51,361 bases of DNA from positions 261,379,353 to 261,430,713 of the forward strand of contig JBOZIK010000001.1 in the NCBI GenBank assembly GCA_051453625.1. Reading direction: 5' to 3'. Positions 1-11,718 of this stretch are shown one piece after another (position 1 is the first letter of the stretch; every line of letters begins with the position of its first letter). The DNA comes from Welwitschia mirabilis. Lineage: Eukaryota > Gnetophyta > Gnetopsida > Welwitschiales. The notes under the pieces were generated by a model. It did not search any database and had not been told where the DNA came from. It worked only from the letters and a program-made list of their open reading frames with translations. Made by a program: the position numbers and the translations under genes.

Positions 1-102
1 TCATTTGAGCTTTCCAGTATGCATAGTTTAATCCATCAAAAATAAGTGAATGACTAGTGGAAGAACCATTAGAAGGTTTACTTATTTTTAGATTCTAGAG
101 TC

Positions 103-1485
103 TAGATCCATTAGGATCTTAACATGGACTTGACAAAGCTCTAATACTAAATGTAGGATTGAGAATCCTAGAGGAGGGATGAATAGGATTCTAAAAATTT
201 ATTCAAATAACTTTACAATATTGACTTTGCTCTAAATGAATCACTAAAAAATTATGTAAGAAAACTGAAATCATTCTAAAAAACTAAATGACAGAAAGCA
301 CAGAAATACCAATGAGTAGCATACAAGATTTATAGTGGTTCGGGAAAACTCCTACTCCACTCTTGACGATTAGCTTCTATTCAAACCTAATCTAGATCTT
401 TATTAATCTCTTTTGAGGTATTCAAGGATCATCTGTAACCTTTAAAATAGACTTTTCTAAGGCTTAGTCTCAACGTTTTACAAGAAAGCGAAGTGGTGAC
501 GATGTTATGCCAAAATTCATAGGTTTCACTAGATCTTTGGCCTAAGAAAATTATTGATGCACTTCTTCAAAAGATGGGAGAATTAGATAGCGTAGACTGC
601 AATAGACTCAACCAAGTATGCAATGATAACATAAGTTTTCATTTCACCTTTAGTTAAGTATGAAATGCCAATGAATACAACAAATGATTTCAAAAAGATT
701 TTAAAGTGGTGCCATGATTTTGACTCTTGGCAAATACATAGTGAAAGACTTCTAGGATTTTCACAAGNNNNNNNNNNNNNNNNNNNNNNNNNNNNNNNNN
801 NNNNNNNNNNNNNNNNNNNNNNNNNNNNNNNNNNNNNNNNNNNNNNNNNNNNNNNNNNNNNNNNNNNTAGAGTTTAGACCGGCCAGGACCTTAACATGGA
901 CTTAATGAAGCTCTGGTACTAAATGTCGGATTGAGAACCCTAGAGGAGGGGTGGATAGGATTCTAAAAATTTATTCAAATAACTTTACAATATTGACTAT
1001 GCTCGAAATGAATCACTAAAAACTTATGTAAGAAAACTAAAACCATTCTAAAAAACTAAATGACAGAAATCATGGAAATACCAATGAGTAGCATACAATA
1101 TTTATAGTGGTTCGGAAAAACTCCTACTCCACTCTCGATGATTAGCTTCTATTCAAACCTAATCCAAATCTTCGTTAATCTCTTTTCAAGTATTTGAGGA
1201 TCATCTGTAACCTTTAAAATAGACTTTTCTAAGGCTCAGTTTCAATCTTTTACAAGAAAGTGAAGTGGTGATGATGTTATTCCAAAATTCATAGGTTTCA
1301 TTAGATCTTTGACCTAAGAAAAGTATTGATACACTTCTTCAGAAGATGGGACAATTTGATAGCATAAACTACAATAGACTCAATGTCAATGAATACAACA
1401 AATGATTTCAAAAAGATTCTAAAGTGGTGTCATGATTTTGACTCTTGGCAAATACATAGTAAAAGACTTCTAGGGTTTTCACAAG
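103..1485. repeat. Tandem duplication of a ~0.7 kb repeat unit
   Basis: Unit 1 (about 103-767) and unit 2 (868-1485) match closely. 'AACATGGACTT' starts at 121 and again at 893, giving a period of 772 that includes a 100-N gap. Both end in GGNTTTTCACAAG. Unit 2 lacks 54 bp present in unit 1 near 615-670. Each unit contains GAGGAGGGRTGRATAGGATT and TTTATAGTGGTTCGG, motifs I have often seen in plant LTR-type repeats, so a retrotransposon LTR origin is plausible but unproven. No coding capacity is evident. Confidence 0.85.
768..867. other. Assembly gap (100 N)
   Basis: A run of exactly 100 N lies at the junction between the two tandem units, where an assembler would be expected to fail. The round size suggests a placeholder, not a measured length. 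Confidence 0.98.
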
Positions 1486-1552
1486 TAAAAAGATCTTTCA
1501 ACTAACATAAAATGGATACATCATGACTAGAAAAATTCATTTTCTTTTATAA

Positions 1553-2080
1553 TTAGTCGACCCCTCAAAAATCTAGTCGACCCCATCTGGTGTCATCACT
1601 TAAATCAGTTTTCCTTACATTCTTCTAGTCAATCCTATTTCCTATGACTTCATGCTTGATCAACCCTTCAGGGTCTAATCGACCGCTCATCTAGTCACCT
1701 GTATATTTATGTGGTTATCCCCTTAGTAAATAAAAATCTAACATAGTTTTTTGCTCCAAGTCTAGTCAACCTCATAAAGGTCTAGTCGACCCCTTGTTGA
1801 TAAAAGGGTGAATGTAACTCTAGATCTGGTTAATTCTCACGAATCTAGTCGACCCCTTAATGATCAGCTGTGAATTATTAATGCTTTGTTACACAAGTCC
1901 GATTGATCCCTTAAGTATCTGATCGATCACTTGATGATTGACTAAGAAGTATCAGATGCACACTGCTCAGGTTCGGTCAACCCATTAGGTGTCTAGTTTA
2001 CCCCTCTGAATTTAGCTTATTTTTGTATTTGCTTCAGGTGTAGTTAACTCCTTAGAATTCTGGTTGATCCATCAGGAGGG
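1553..2080. repeat. Cluster of degenerate TCTAGTCGACCCC-like motifs
   Basis: About fifteen imperfect copies of a 12-15 bp motif occur in one orientation at irregular 15-60 bp spacing, for example near 1553, 1572, 1781 and 1843. More decayed forms (TCTAATCGACC, TCTAGTCAACC, TCTAGTTTACCCC, CTGGTTGATCC) lie near 1674, 1761, 2000 and 2061. Most variants differ by C/T or G/A changes. The motif stands out from the AT-rich surroundings and includes a SalI-type GTCGAC core. The cluster directly follows the tandem unit and may belong to the same element. Function unknown. Confidence 0.7.
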
Positions 2081-2109
2081 TATCAAAGATTGACAAGTTG
2101 AAGATCAAA

Positions 2110-4960
2110 ATGTAACAAATTATTTCAGCTTCTGATCACAATGATCAATGTTTTATGCACAAGATATAACAAGTTTTGCTACACAGAAAATAATAGTTTT
2201 ACATGTATTGGAAAATAATAACTTAATACTATAAACTTTTTTGATAGTCACCAATCCCATTTGTGCTCTAGCAAAAGTGTGCTTAATGTTAAAGTTTTTA
2301 ACATCTAGAATACTACTATTATCACAATCACACTTTATGATAATATATACCACTTTGTTGAGGGGTTTTTTCCTTTTTCCTTTTTTTTCATGGTTAATGA
2401 CCCTTACGTGGAAAGTTGTATGTCAAAGCCTCTCAAAATCTTTAATTACCAAGAAATTCCAAGATTTTTCTTTTAAGAACTCAGACACAACTATTTACAA
2501 AATCTTGACTATTACTCTACTAGATAATCAAAACAACTTACCTTCTAAGAAATCCTAGCCATTAATTCATGGTCATTACTATGTCAAAAAAAGAATGTTT
2601 GTTGTTGTTGCCTTAACTAAGACCCTAGCCATATTTTGCAATCACTAATAAACCATAATTTGTCTTTCAAATAGAAAAGGAAATAATGAACAAAGTTCCT
2701 TTTAAAAAATCAATTTTACTAAGTTTCCTTAGCCTTGTTCACTTAATCTAAATGATTTTATATAAAGGAATTCTTTCATAATGGCCTTCACATGGAAACA
2801 ACTATTAAAAACAATTGCACTAAAAACATTATAGAAAAACCCCTAACCTCAAGTCACTTCTAACTTCAAACTGCGAATATTAAACATATCACAAAATCAT
2901 AATCTCACTTGTACTTAAGCTTTGACATCATTTTACAGAGTCTGTATGCCATTATTTATGAAGAGAGCAACTAAGAAGTATTTAGCAAAGAGGTCAAGTT
3001 TTAAACTATTATATTAGAAGAATTAATAGGAATACCATGAATTCAACTACATAGGTCATGTTGTATTTATAGTAGAGGCAATACCCCATATTACATATAC
3101 TCTAATGCAGTGCCCCGTACTACATGTACCGTAAGGCAATGCCTCATGTTCCATAGGCCCAATTATGGTAAAATATATATTCATAAAATAGAATAGTCAA
3201 AACAAAGTTTATTGGCCCCAAAATAATAAAATACCATGATCTTACAAACTAATGCAAGACTCATGGGTTTTCAATTTTCTCATAAAAATAAATCTGATTT
3301 TATCTCTATAGTTTTCTTTTTCTTTTTTCTTTTTCTTAATGTTTCAAATCTTAGAATTTCTTATATTTTTCTTTTAACCTTTATAAACCTAATAACATAT
3401 TTTTGTTTGTTAATAATTTGTCATTTTTCATGTTTTTGATTTATTTACTAAATTTTAGTTTAAAACTCCAATAATTCTAGTTTTTTCCCTTCTTGCTTTC
3501 TTTTTTCATTTTTTTTATTTGTTTCATTTATTTTGTATAAATAAATTTCTTTTTTCCCTTTTATTTCATATGAAAAAATAATATATTTTTACATATTCAT
3601 GTCCTTTTATGAAATAAATATTGTAGTGATAAGAAATATGAGAAAGAAATCCTTATTATCATAGAGATACACCTCATGGTTGATATAGACTTAATCATCT
3701 ACATGTCTTTAATTTGTATGCTTATCTAAAAATAGAAAGGCTTCACTCTTATGTTGATAGCTTTTTATAGAAATCAAATTATATCATACAACTGACTATT
3801 GATATAATAAATGCCTCATGGAAATTCCCTTTTATGAAATCCTTGATTGTAACGTTAGATATAAGCTTGATTTTTAATTTGTAAGTTTTCTTCTTTCATA
3901 GTTTTATCATAGTTTTAGATTTCAATAGCTTATTTATGCATTTTTATAATGAAAAAAATGCCATTTTTAGGTACATTCATTCTTGTTTTGTTTATTCTGA
4001 AGATGTTTCGTTTTTCTTCATATTATCATTAAAACTGATTCTTGGGATCATACTTTCTTCTCAAACACAACTGATAAAACTTGCTTGCACTAAAATGACT
4101 ACGTATTTTCTTTTATTTAGAACTATGTAATCTATTATAAATTTTCATTATTTATGAAGGTGTACTAAGCATGAATACATACATAATTCATGATAAGTAT
4201 TATAAAGAATAAAATCTATGGTATAGCATTCTTCAACATAAATACATAAGTAGCAATGTGCAATGATGACTTAATGTTGTTTTAAAATATATAAATACAA
4301 ATCATTTTTAAGATAATTTTTAAGGAATAACACATGAATCTATTACTATAGAATAAAATAATGGTATAACATAACATAATTACATTTATGTATGTAAAGT
4401 GAAACAAGTCATGTGAATTCGTAAGAATGAAATAAAAATTTAAAACAGAAAAGATGTCATTATTAAATGATCTAAATATTTAGAGTTACTATCATTTTTG
4501 TTTTCATTGCAATAAATATGTATTTCATCATGATATTAAAACAACAGTAACAACAAAATGCATTAAAACATTAGGTAATGTTTTGTTCCACGGTTTCCAT
4601 AATAATATTAACCTAAACAATAACGAATAATATTGTAGTTCAATTTACAAACACATTTAGATTGAGATGTTGTAAATGAAGGAATTAACAATTAAAAACC
4701 AATATAATGCTGCGATATTATTTTCATGCTTGCTATCATAAAATTTTAGGTTGTGTTATTTCCTGTATTTAAGATGCACGTAATGCAAGTTTTAACTTAT
4801 TAGGTATGAAATAGTAGTGAAACCTAAACATTTGATGGCTAGATTATAGGCCAATAGGGGCCATCAATAAGTTTGAATCTAGCTAAGCATACCAATAACC
4901 TTATTAAGTGAGGTACAATGTCTAAACAACTAGCATTTTTAAATTTTAGTAATATGTTTT
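2110..4960. other. AT-rich DNA with no recognisable gene
   Basis: Reading frames here are short, low complexity (Phe/Leu/Ile/Lys rich) and match no family I recognise. Poly-T and poly-A runs are common, for example around 3320-3560. A short 29-bp tandem repeat at 3075-3156 is listed separately. I see nothing else that can be supported. Confidence 0.6.
3075..3156. repeat. 29-bp tandem repeat, about 2.8 units
   Basis: Three diverged units start at 3075, 3104 and 3133, with the pattern RNGGCARTRCCCCRTNYTACAT. They are local, and I do not see the motif elsewhere in the window. Confidence 0.7.
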
Positions 4961-5200
4961 TCTTAATTAAATATCAATTTTTATGTTTTCATCCCCTCCA
5001 CAACCTCCCTAATATTACATCTAATTTTCCAAAAGTGATCAAAGACTACTGAGGTACTTCTAGAACCCTTTCTTTCTTTTTTCCCCAGCCTTTGCTGTAC
5101 GATAGAAAGTAGCCATTCATTGTTAACTCTAGATGTTGAATGATAGTTTGGACCAGTGAGAACGTATCCATAATGCAAATATGGTCTTCCACCACGGTGC

Positions 5201-5775
5201 AATGTCACGTGCATGCTTTACCATTGGCTTAGATAAAACAAAGTTGCCCGTTCACCCTAAGAAAAAAAAAAAGAAAAAGAAAAACTTGAACATGCTTATC
5301 TCGTCAACCCTTTTTTGGGTTAACAAACGATAGATTTGTTGATTTTCTCCCACGTCACGTCACGTCTATTATCCACAAGGGAGAATCTTCTGGTCCAAGC
5401 GATCGTTATGGAGTCTTTGTTTTACTTTATTTAGAGCCTTTGGCATTTGTGGCCGAGTAAGCGAAACATATTGCATAACCCAACGACCAAATCAATTCCA
5501 CGAATTTTTATTAAAAAACAAGCAGACTGTGCTGGGAGACAGTATTTTTCACATTAAATTCCGGGTAGACGGACACTTATCTTAAGAAGCACGCCAACAC
5601 AACTTTAATGATCGTTAAGTATTAATTGCGATATGAAATTCGAAAGGAAGGAGCCCACCGACAAATTTAAATTTGCAGACCATCACAAGTGGAAAGGCTT
5701 ATGACACGTCATCTGATGAGGGAAGTTTGGATGTCCAATATCTTGTAGATTATCTGCAGATACTTTACGCGTGTG
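5201..5775. promoter_or_regulatory. Orphan promoter-like region rich in ACGT-core boxes
   Basis: This stretch is visibly richer in G+C than its surroundings and carries a dense set of plant cis-element cores. There is a CACGTG G-box at 5206-5211 overlapping an RY-type GCATGC at 5211-5216. Three direct CACGT units run over 5351-5365. A near-palindromic TGACACGTCA lies at 5702-5711, and ACGCGTGTGG at about 5767-5776 resembles the coupling element CE3. In plants, G-box plus RY plus coupling-element groups are known from ABA-responsive and seed promoters bound by bZIP and B3 factors. That use here is inference. No convincing coding region follows on either strand; a 77-codon minus-strand frame at 4981-5214 matches nothing I know. 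It could be the remnant of a lost gene. Confidence 0.4.
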
Positions 5776-8629
5776 GACATCATCCCCTCTCTCACACCGT
5801 CAAAACGATTATTGAATGATTGTTGTGTCATCTGTGGCCTCCGCCAGAGAAATTTACAAGAAGCATGATAAAGACCTTTTTCTTATCAACATTGACTTAT
5901 TCACGTTACAATTTTAGAATGAATGTTTGTGCAAGACCACCACATTCTTTCTTTTTTCCTTTCTTTCCTTTTCTTTCTTGGGGAAAAAGCCAAAAGGGTT
6001 TGGTAAACTTTATGAGTAAGAATGGTATTTTCCTGGTATCCAATATTTGCGATGTAAGGAGAAGGGCATATAGGTACCAGATGTGCATGAGAGAGAAGTT
6101 AAATTTAATGTATTAGGTTAATTAAGTGTGTAAATAGTTATATATTTTTAAGAAGTTAATTTATGAGGTGTCTTAGTAAAAGCGGTAGGGTTATTGGTTC
6201 ACTTGGCTCATTGAAAGCTCATGTCAAAGGTCGTTACCAAGTGTCTAGGTCCCACTTGTGCTTCATATTGAAGACAGGGAAAAATTCTTCATGGATACAT
6301 CCTAAAATTAGAGAGTGTTCTTATGACTTTGTGGTTATGAGTTCAATTCTTACAAAATTCTTTCAACCGATTTGAAAAAAGTCATGGAAGTCCATGACTA
6401 GGTATGCCTAATCACATGGATATAAAGCATGAATCAACTCACACATCACTAGATTTAAAGCCCTTAATTTATAGGTATAGTTAAACCAACTCTACTTTCA
6501 ACCACACACAAAAAGTTATATTTATTTATTATTATCATTATTCATAAGGGATGAAAAATTTTGCTACAAATCTTTAAAGTGATATAGACCTATGTTATAT
6601 ATGTTTGTAATTCAAGGAAAAATGTTCTTTTCTTGGTGGAAAACGTTTTAGAACAGCATATTGATCATTGTCAAAAGAAAAATGTAAAGTCAACACAAAA
6701 TAAAGTGGTGATAATGATCTGAGGCCCCTTCCACACAATAAGCTAAATTGTTTGAAGGTTTAATAGACATATTTTGGTTAAGATCACAACCTTGATTAAG
6801 CAAACGTGTGATAAACAAAATCTCTTATAATGGAGTTAAACAAACAAGAAAAAGAAAAATCTTTTATTAATAATCAATTTAATATCAACATTTTAAAAGT
6901 ATAAAGGGGCTTTTAAATAGTAGTAAAAAGTATAGTTAATTAATTAATAACTAAGTGCGTGAAATATGTCTCTCATAGTTAACTATAATTAACTGAGACA
7001 AGACATCATAAATCTATGCCATAAAGAAATAATAAACTTAATCATCATAACCATATTTAACATTCCATGTTTTTTGATTTACTTTTACTAGCAGAAATGG
7101 CATCATCCTTTCCTTTAATTTTTTTTCCCTTCTTCAATGAATATAGATAAATTTAATAGCTTATGAGCATTGGAAGAAGTTGGATGAATAATATTTACTC
7201 TTTTAAGAAATCTCATGCTCAAATTTTATGAATAGGTAGATATAAAAATCTTTTTCCCATATGTCTAGTCAAATAAATAAACTTGAACAAAATCATATAT
7301 CTAATTTCAATACAAAAGATACAAATATGACTTTCTAGCCAAATTTAAAATCAAATTTTAGAAATAGTACTAGGTATACCCTTTTTTTTTCCAATTTAAT
7401 ATGAAGTTTCTTATCCATGACTTGTCTTTTGTTATGAACATATTAGATCTATATAGTTAAGAAATCAATTTTTGTACATATTTTTATTACCACTTCATAA
7501 AATGTATGCTTACAAGGATCTATTACCATGTTAATGTACAAGAACATTATGTCAGCCTAAAAAGGTAAAATAAAGAAGAAAGAGAAAATGGGAAAAGAAA
7601 AAAATGATATAAATGACAATCATAGTAGTTACTTTAATTAGTTAGTATCTATATATCTGAGATTGTGCTTTTTCCTTTATTAGCAATTAGTTTTAGACAT
7701 AAGCCACTTTTTAATTTTTTACTTCAGTCTTACATTCAATGCTTAATTCACTAAATTTCAAGAGGATTTTAATTTCCCTCTTAATTTTATAAGCTCATAA
7801 CAGATGACAAGGCATAACTTATAGTAAATGATTTTGAAGAAACTTGAGTATAAACATCATCTTAAACCAAATGGACTCAAATGATCTAAACTATAAACTA
7901 ATTAAAAAATTAAGTAACTATCAATATATTCAACTAATTTCTAAATTATTTAGCATTTATAGTTTTAAATAGATTTCTAAATATGTTTACAATCTAATAT
8001 GCTCTTAGCAAATACTAGGTATTATTATTAAATTATGAACTAGTTTACGTCTCATGCAATTTTACTTAAATGTAAGTTTTTAATATGAAACATTGGATTT
8101 TTCATAATGTAAAAAATAAATTCATTATCTACTTTCTATAAAGATTTAGAATTTTTAGAGTCTTCTATAACTAAATGACTTAATTACTCATTTGTTACTC
8201 ATTATCAACCTCTAATTTATTTGCTGAAACTATCATTATCTCTTTCCATTTAGATATCTAAGAAATGAATAAGAATCCTAAAAATATTAGGCCTTTTTTT
8301 GTATTTCTAATTTCCTAGAAGTCACCAAAATGTCTATTGACAAAATCTTTTAATTTAAAGTAATCGTCATGTTAAAATATAGAAATTCATTATTTCCTTT
8401 AAATGTATTAAAAAACTAATCATTAATTGAAATGATGCTATTTGGTTTTAGCCCCATGCATTATCAATGTTTAAACTATTAAGATATATCAAGGAAAATT
8501 TTAATGATGCAAACCAAAGTTCCAAATTATTTATAATAAATAGTATCATTGAAATATAGTGAATACTCATGAACAATTAATTTTACTTTTTTCTTCATTA
8601 GAGTTGATACTATTTTATCATTTTCTACA
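5776..8629. other. AT-rich DNA with no recognisable gene
   Basis: A pure pyrimidine tract of 35 nt lies at 5945-5979. A 70-codon plus-strand frame at 6163-6375 matches no family I recognise; a stretch near 6335-6360 faintly resembles a tRNA B-box, too weakly to call a SINE. From 6390 to 8629 I see only AT-rich sequence with short frames and scattered homopolymer runs. Confidence 0.55.
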
Positions 8630-10354
8630 TGTTGAGAGGCATTTATTGTGCGCTTTAAATTCACTTATCTTATTTTCCAAATAACCTAAAAATATTAATA
8701 TGAAATGCACGCATACACACTATAGTCTAGGAAGTCAACCCAAATGTTGTAAACAAGTGAAGTAATTAGGGGATCTCAAAAAATCAATTCATTCAAAGTA
8801 CAAAAGAATATCTTTTTCTGATTCAATGATTAAGAAATGAATATAACAATGTAATGAATGAAATACAATGAAAATGGAATGTAGTGAAATAAAAATGAAA
8901 TGAAATTCCTCATGCAATTAATTAACCAACTTTACAAACTTTTTGGCATACAAGTTGGCCTTTGTACTGTATGTTAAAATCAAGATTAATCTAATCACAC
9001 ATTAATTTGAATTCAACATGAAATATAAGGTGGAGAAGAAGAAATAACTAGGAGATAAAAAATTAACATTATTAATTAAATTGTAACAACATCCACTTAC
9101 AGGTAGTAACCCTTCAATATAGGAGTCTCAACCTAATATCAAAGAAAGATCCTCTCATAATTTAGGATGGATCCCTTATCCAAATGAACTCTAGTTATCA
9201 CAAGATTAATTGATTCTTAAAGGATGATCTAAAATAAATGTCTAAGAGGGTATTTACAAGTTTGAATTACTAGTTTGAAGTGTGAAGATGTATAAACCGA
9301 AAGGGCATATCTTGTTAATAAAGTAATACAAATTATAACTTGTAATTAAAGTTTGAGTGGTCATCCATATGGGTCATTTGGACAATAACTCTAGATGACT
9401 TTCAACTTCCAATAACTATTTTCCATGTGCCTTTCTAGTGTTAGTACTAAAAATCATTCTTCTAGCTTTGATTGGACCACCAAATTGGATGACTATTAGA
9501 AAATAGTGGCTAGTTTTTGTTGTATTTTGTTAGGATTCATCCTGCTACCATCATCTACATGACCTAGCGGATGAAGCTTCTTTCTCATAAAAATCATCTA
9601 TATTCCTCATTCCTTTACTGAAAATTAATTCTTTAGATTTCAAATCACCGAGATCATCTTCTAGGAATTTCTATTGGTTAGGCTGACTTTCATGTAGTAT
9701 TGTCATATTATTGGCTAAAGTGTTTCCTATGTATTACACTTTGTAAAATGGAACTACATATTGTCTTAAATTTATTGAAAGGGATCACAAATACATCAGT
9801 CCTTAAAATCATCCAAAATATGTTAAGAATGATGTAAAACTATGATTTGTCTATTCATTACAACAACTAAGTGTAGGTGTCTAAATTTCCTCATAAACCT
9901 ATTAGATAAGCTTAAAACACACTTCAAAACCATGTTAAGTATGGCCAATTTGTCCTTACAACATAGACCTACATTGAACCTTTATCATTCCCTAAAAAAG
10001 TATGTGGATAACAAGTGATAAGCTAAATTAATAAGATAAATAATCTAATTAATCATAAAAATGAATTTTAATAACTTCACCATGTAGGATTAAAGTGATA
10101 ATTTAGTGAATTTACTAGTTCATATAGTTAATGTAGGAGCTTCATTAATTTAGCTTCATCCATATAACTAGGTGGATGATGGCCAATTGAATTAGTTTTT
10201 GAAAAGTTCATTAACTTCTTTAGAACATACATTGGTCTCAATTATTCCTATGAAAATTATATATAGTCATCCTATGATAAGTACTTTATGAAAATGATTA
10301 AATAATGTGATTTTCTTATGTTATCTTGCCACTACATGTTTTTAATGGATGACA
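8630..10354 (-). mobile_element. LTR copy 1 of the Athila-like A/B family
   Basis: This ~1.7 kb stretch aligns along its length with 11719-13483, and in part with 43126-44294 and 44429-45950. All four lie in the same orientation. It opens TGTTGAGAGG, matching TGTTGAAGCG of the A 5' LTR. Shared landmarks are AAATGCACGCATACAC...GTCAACCCA (8704-8745), the CCACTTACAGGTAGTAACCC block (about 9092) and ACACACTTCAAAACCATG (about 9919). The right end is set by alignment to the copy-2 end and may be off by tens of bases. It probably serves as the 3' LTR of the short internal remnant X1. Confidence 0.65.
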
Positions 10355-10499
10355 ATAATAAAATAAAATTCTAAGTAGACAAAAATCACTCTAAGAAAAA
10401 TGACATAAAAATTATAACTCAAAACATATATACAAATCATGAAAAGTTAGTTTCTAAGTACAAAATTCAGATATGTCCACATAGTAGTGGTAAAATACC

Positions 10500-11700
10500 A
10501 TTATAATAATCACCCTTGGTGTTGAAAGATCTTAAATGTTATATCAACATCTGGTGAAGGTGGTCGTGATGATGGCACTCACTCCTTGTCCATCAAAAAG
10601 AAGGAATTCCCATGCTTACTAATAGCCCTAATTTCCTCTACATGTTTAGTTCTAATCTTCTTAGGAACATTCATGGTGATTATTTACTTGATATGCATCA
10701 CTTTGTTTTTAATAGTTATCACTCTTTCCTAAAGGCTTTCCATTCTATAAATAAATTAGTTCTTTCCTCATTACTTCATACCTACTAATAATCTTATATC
10801 AACTCAAGGATGACTCCTCTAGAAACACCTATCATATGGAGGACTCTATGAATCTAGAGATGCTCTTAATCTCTCAAGAGATCTAGATGCGTATATCCAC
10901 CAGGTATCTAATTGTAGTCTACAAATGATGATAATCTCATATGCCCTATGGCTCTAGTATGTTATACCTGTGGGAAAATAGTTGAAAGTGGACATGAAAT
11001 CCTAATGTCCATGGATATTGCATGCCTCATGACTTATAGTATTCTCCAAATAAATAATGATAGATCCATTTACTCATGCTATTAAAATGTATCTAAAATC
11101 TAACATTATGAGCTCATTTAATAATTATTATGAAATGATGAGCTAATGTTGTGTATTGAATATTTATGGAGTACTATATATACTACAAATAGGTATGTAA
11201 TAAGCACTTCATAAGAGTTTCATGCAGTATTCCATGATATGTTAAGAAGGGAATAATATGCTTATTAATAATCCTTGCATTAAAATGTATTAGTGTGAGT
11301 GGTTCCTACACCTCTCAAACTAGTAACCTAACTAATGTGTCCAAGCAAAATATACATGTCTTACCCATGGATGGTAGCTCTAATAATATTGATAGACACC
11401 CTATCATCTCCAATCTCATAGAACTCAAAGATCTCTCTAGTGTTATATGATCTATGGGTATCTAAACATCATTTAATCTAAAGAGGAATGACCCATTGAT
11501 CTACCTATGGATATATTCTTTGCGTAAACTCATCAAAGTTTCTCTCTAGTTTGATTCATTACATCAGAAATAACTAGTTGAAAATTAACAAGGAAAAGAT
11601 ATTAGCCTTAATAATCTATCTTTCCTGTGCATGTACCCATGACCTACTAAATAGTACATGTGAATTATATACCACAAAAATATATCCCATAAAATGACCT
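10500..11700 (-). pseudogene. X1: decayed accessory ORF of the A/B retrotransposon family
   Basis: On the minus strand, broken reading frames here match those at 13815-14807 and 18669-18860 (X2). The clearest shared block reads THRSYNTREIFEFYEIG followed by VSINIIRA (about 11385-11470), against YGSYHTREIHKFYNTI and INIIIAM in X2. The N-terminal side, at higher coordinates, is basic; the C-terminal side holds KKIRTKHVEEIRAI near 10650-10680. The FEFYE...INIIRA layout is reminiscent of the 'putative plant transposon protein' domain found as an extra ORF in plant Gypsy elements, but I am not sure. Its place in A, between integrase and 3' LTR, is where Athila elements carry an env-like ORF. Numerous stops and frameshifts make it nonfunctional. 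Confidence 0.4.
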
Positions 11701-11718
11701 GATATAATTATGTCAAAA

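Noticed and set aside
4981-5214. 77-codon minus-strand frame beside the ACGT-rich region
   Set aside because: Composition is less biased than elsewhere, but no domain is recognisable and no splice-compatible continuation was seen; not enough to call a gene.
6163-6375. Possible SINE or tRNA-derived repeat
   Set aside because: GAGTTCAATTCTTAC faintly resembles a B-box, but there is no convincing A-box at the right distance, no poly-A tail and no target duplication.
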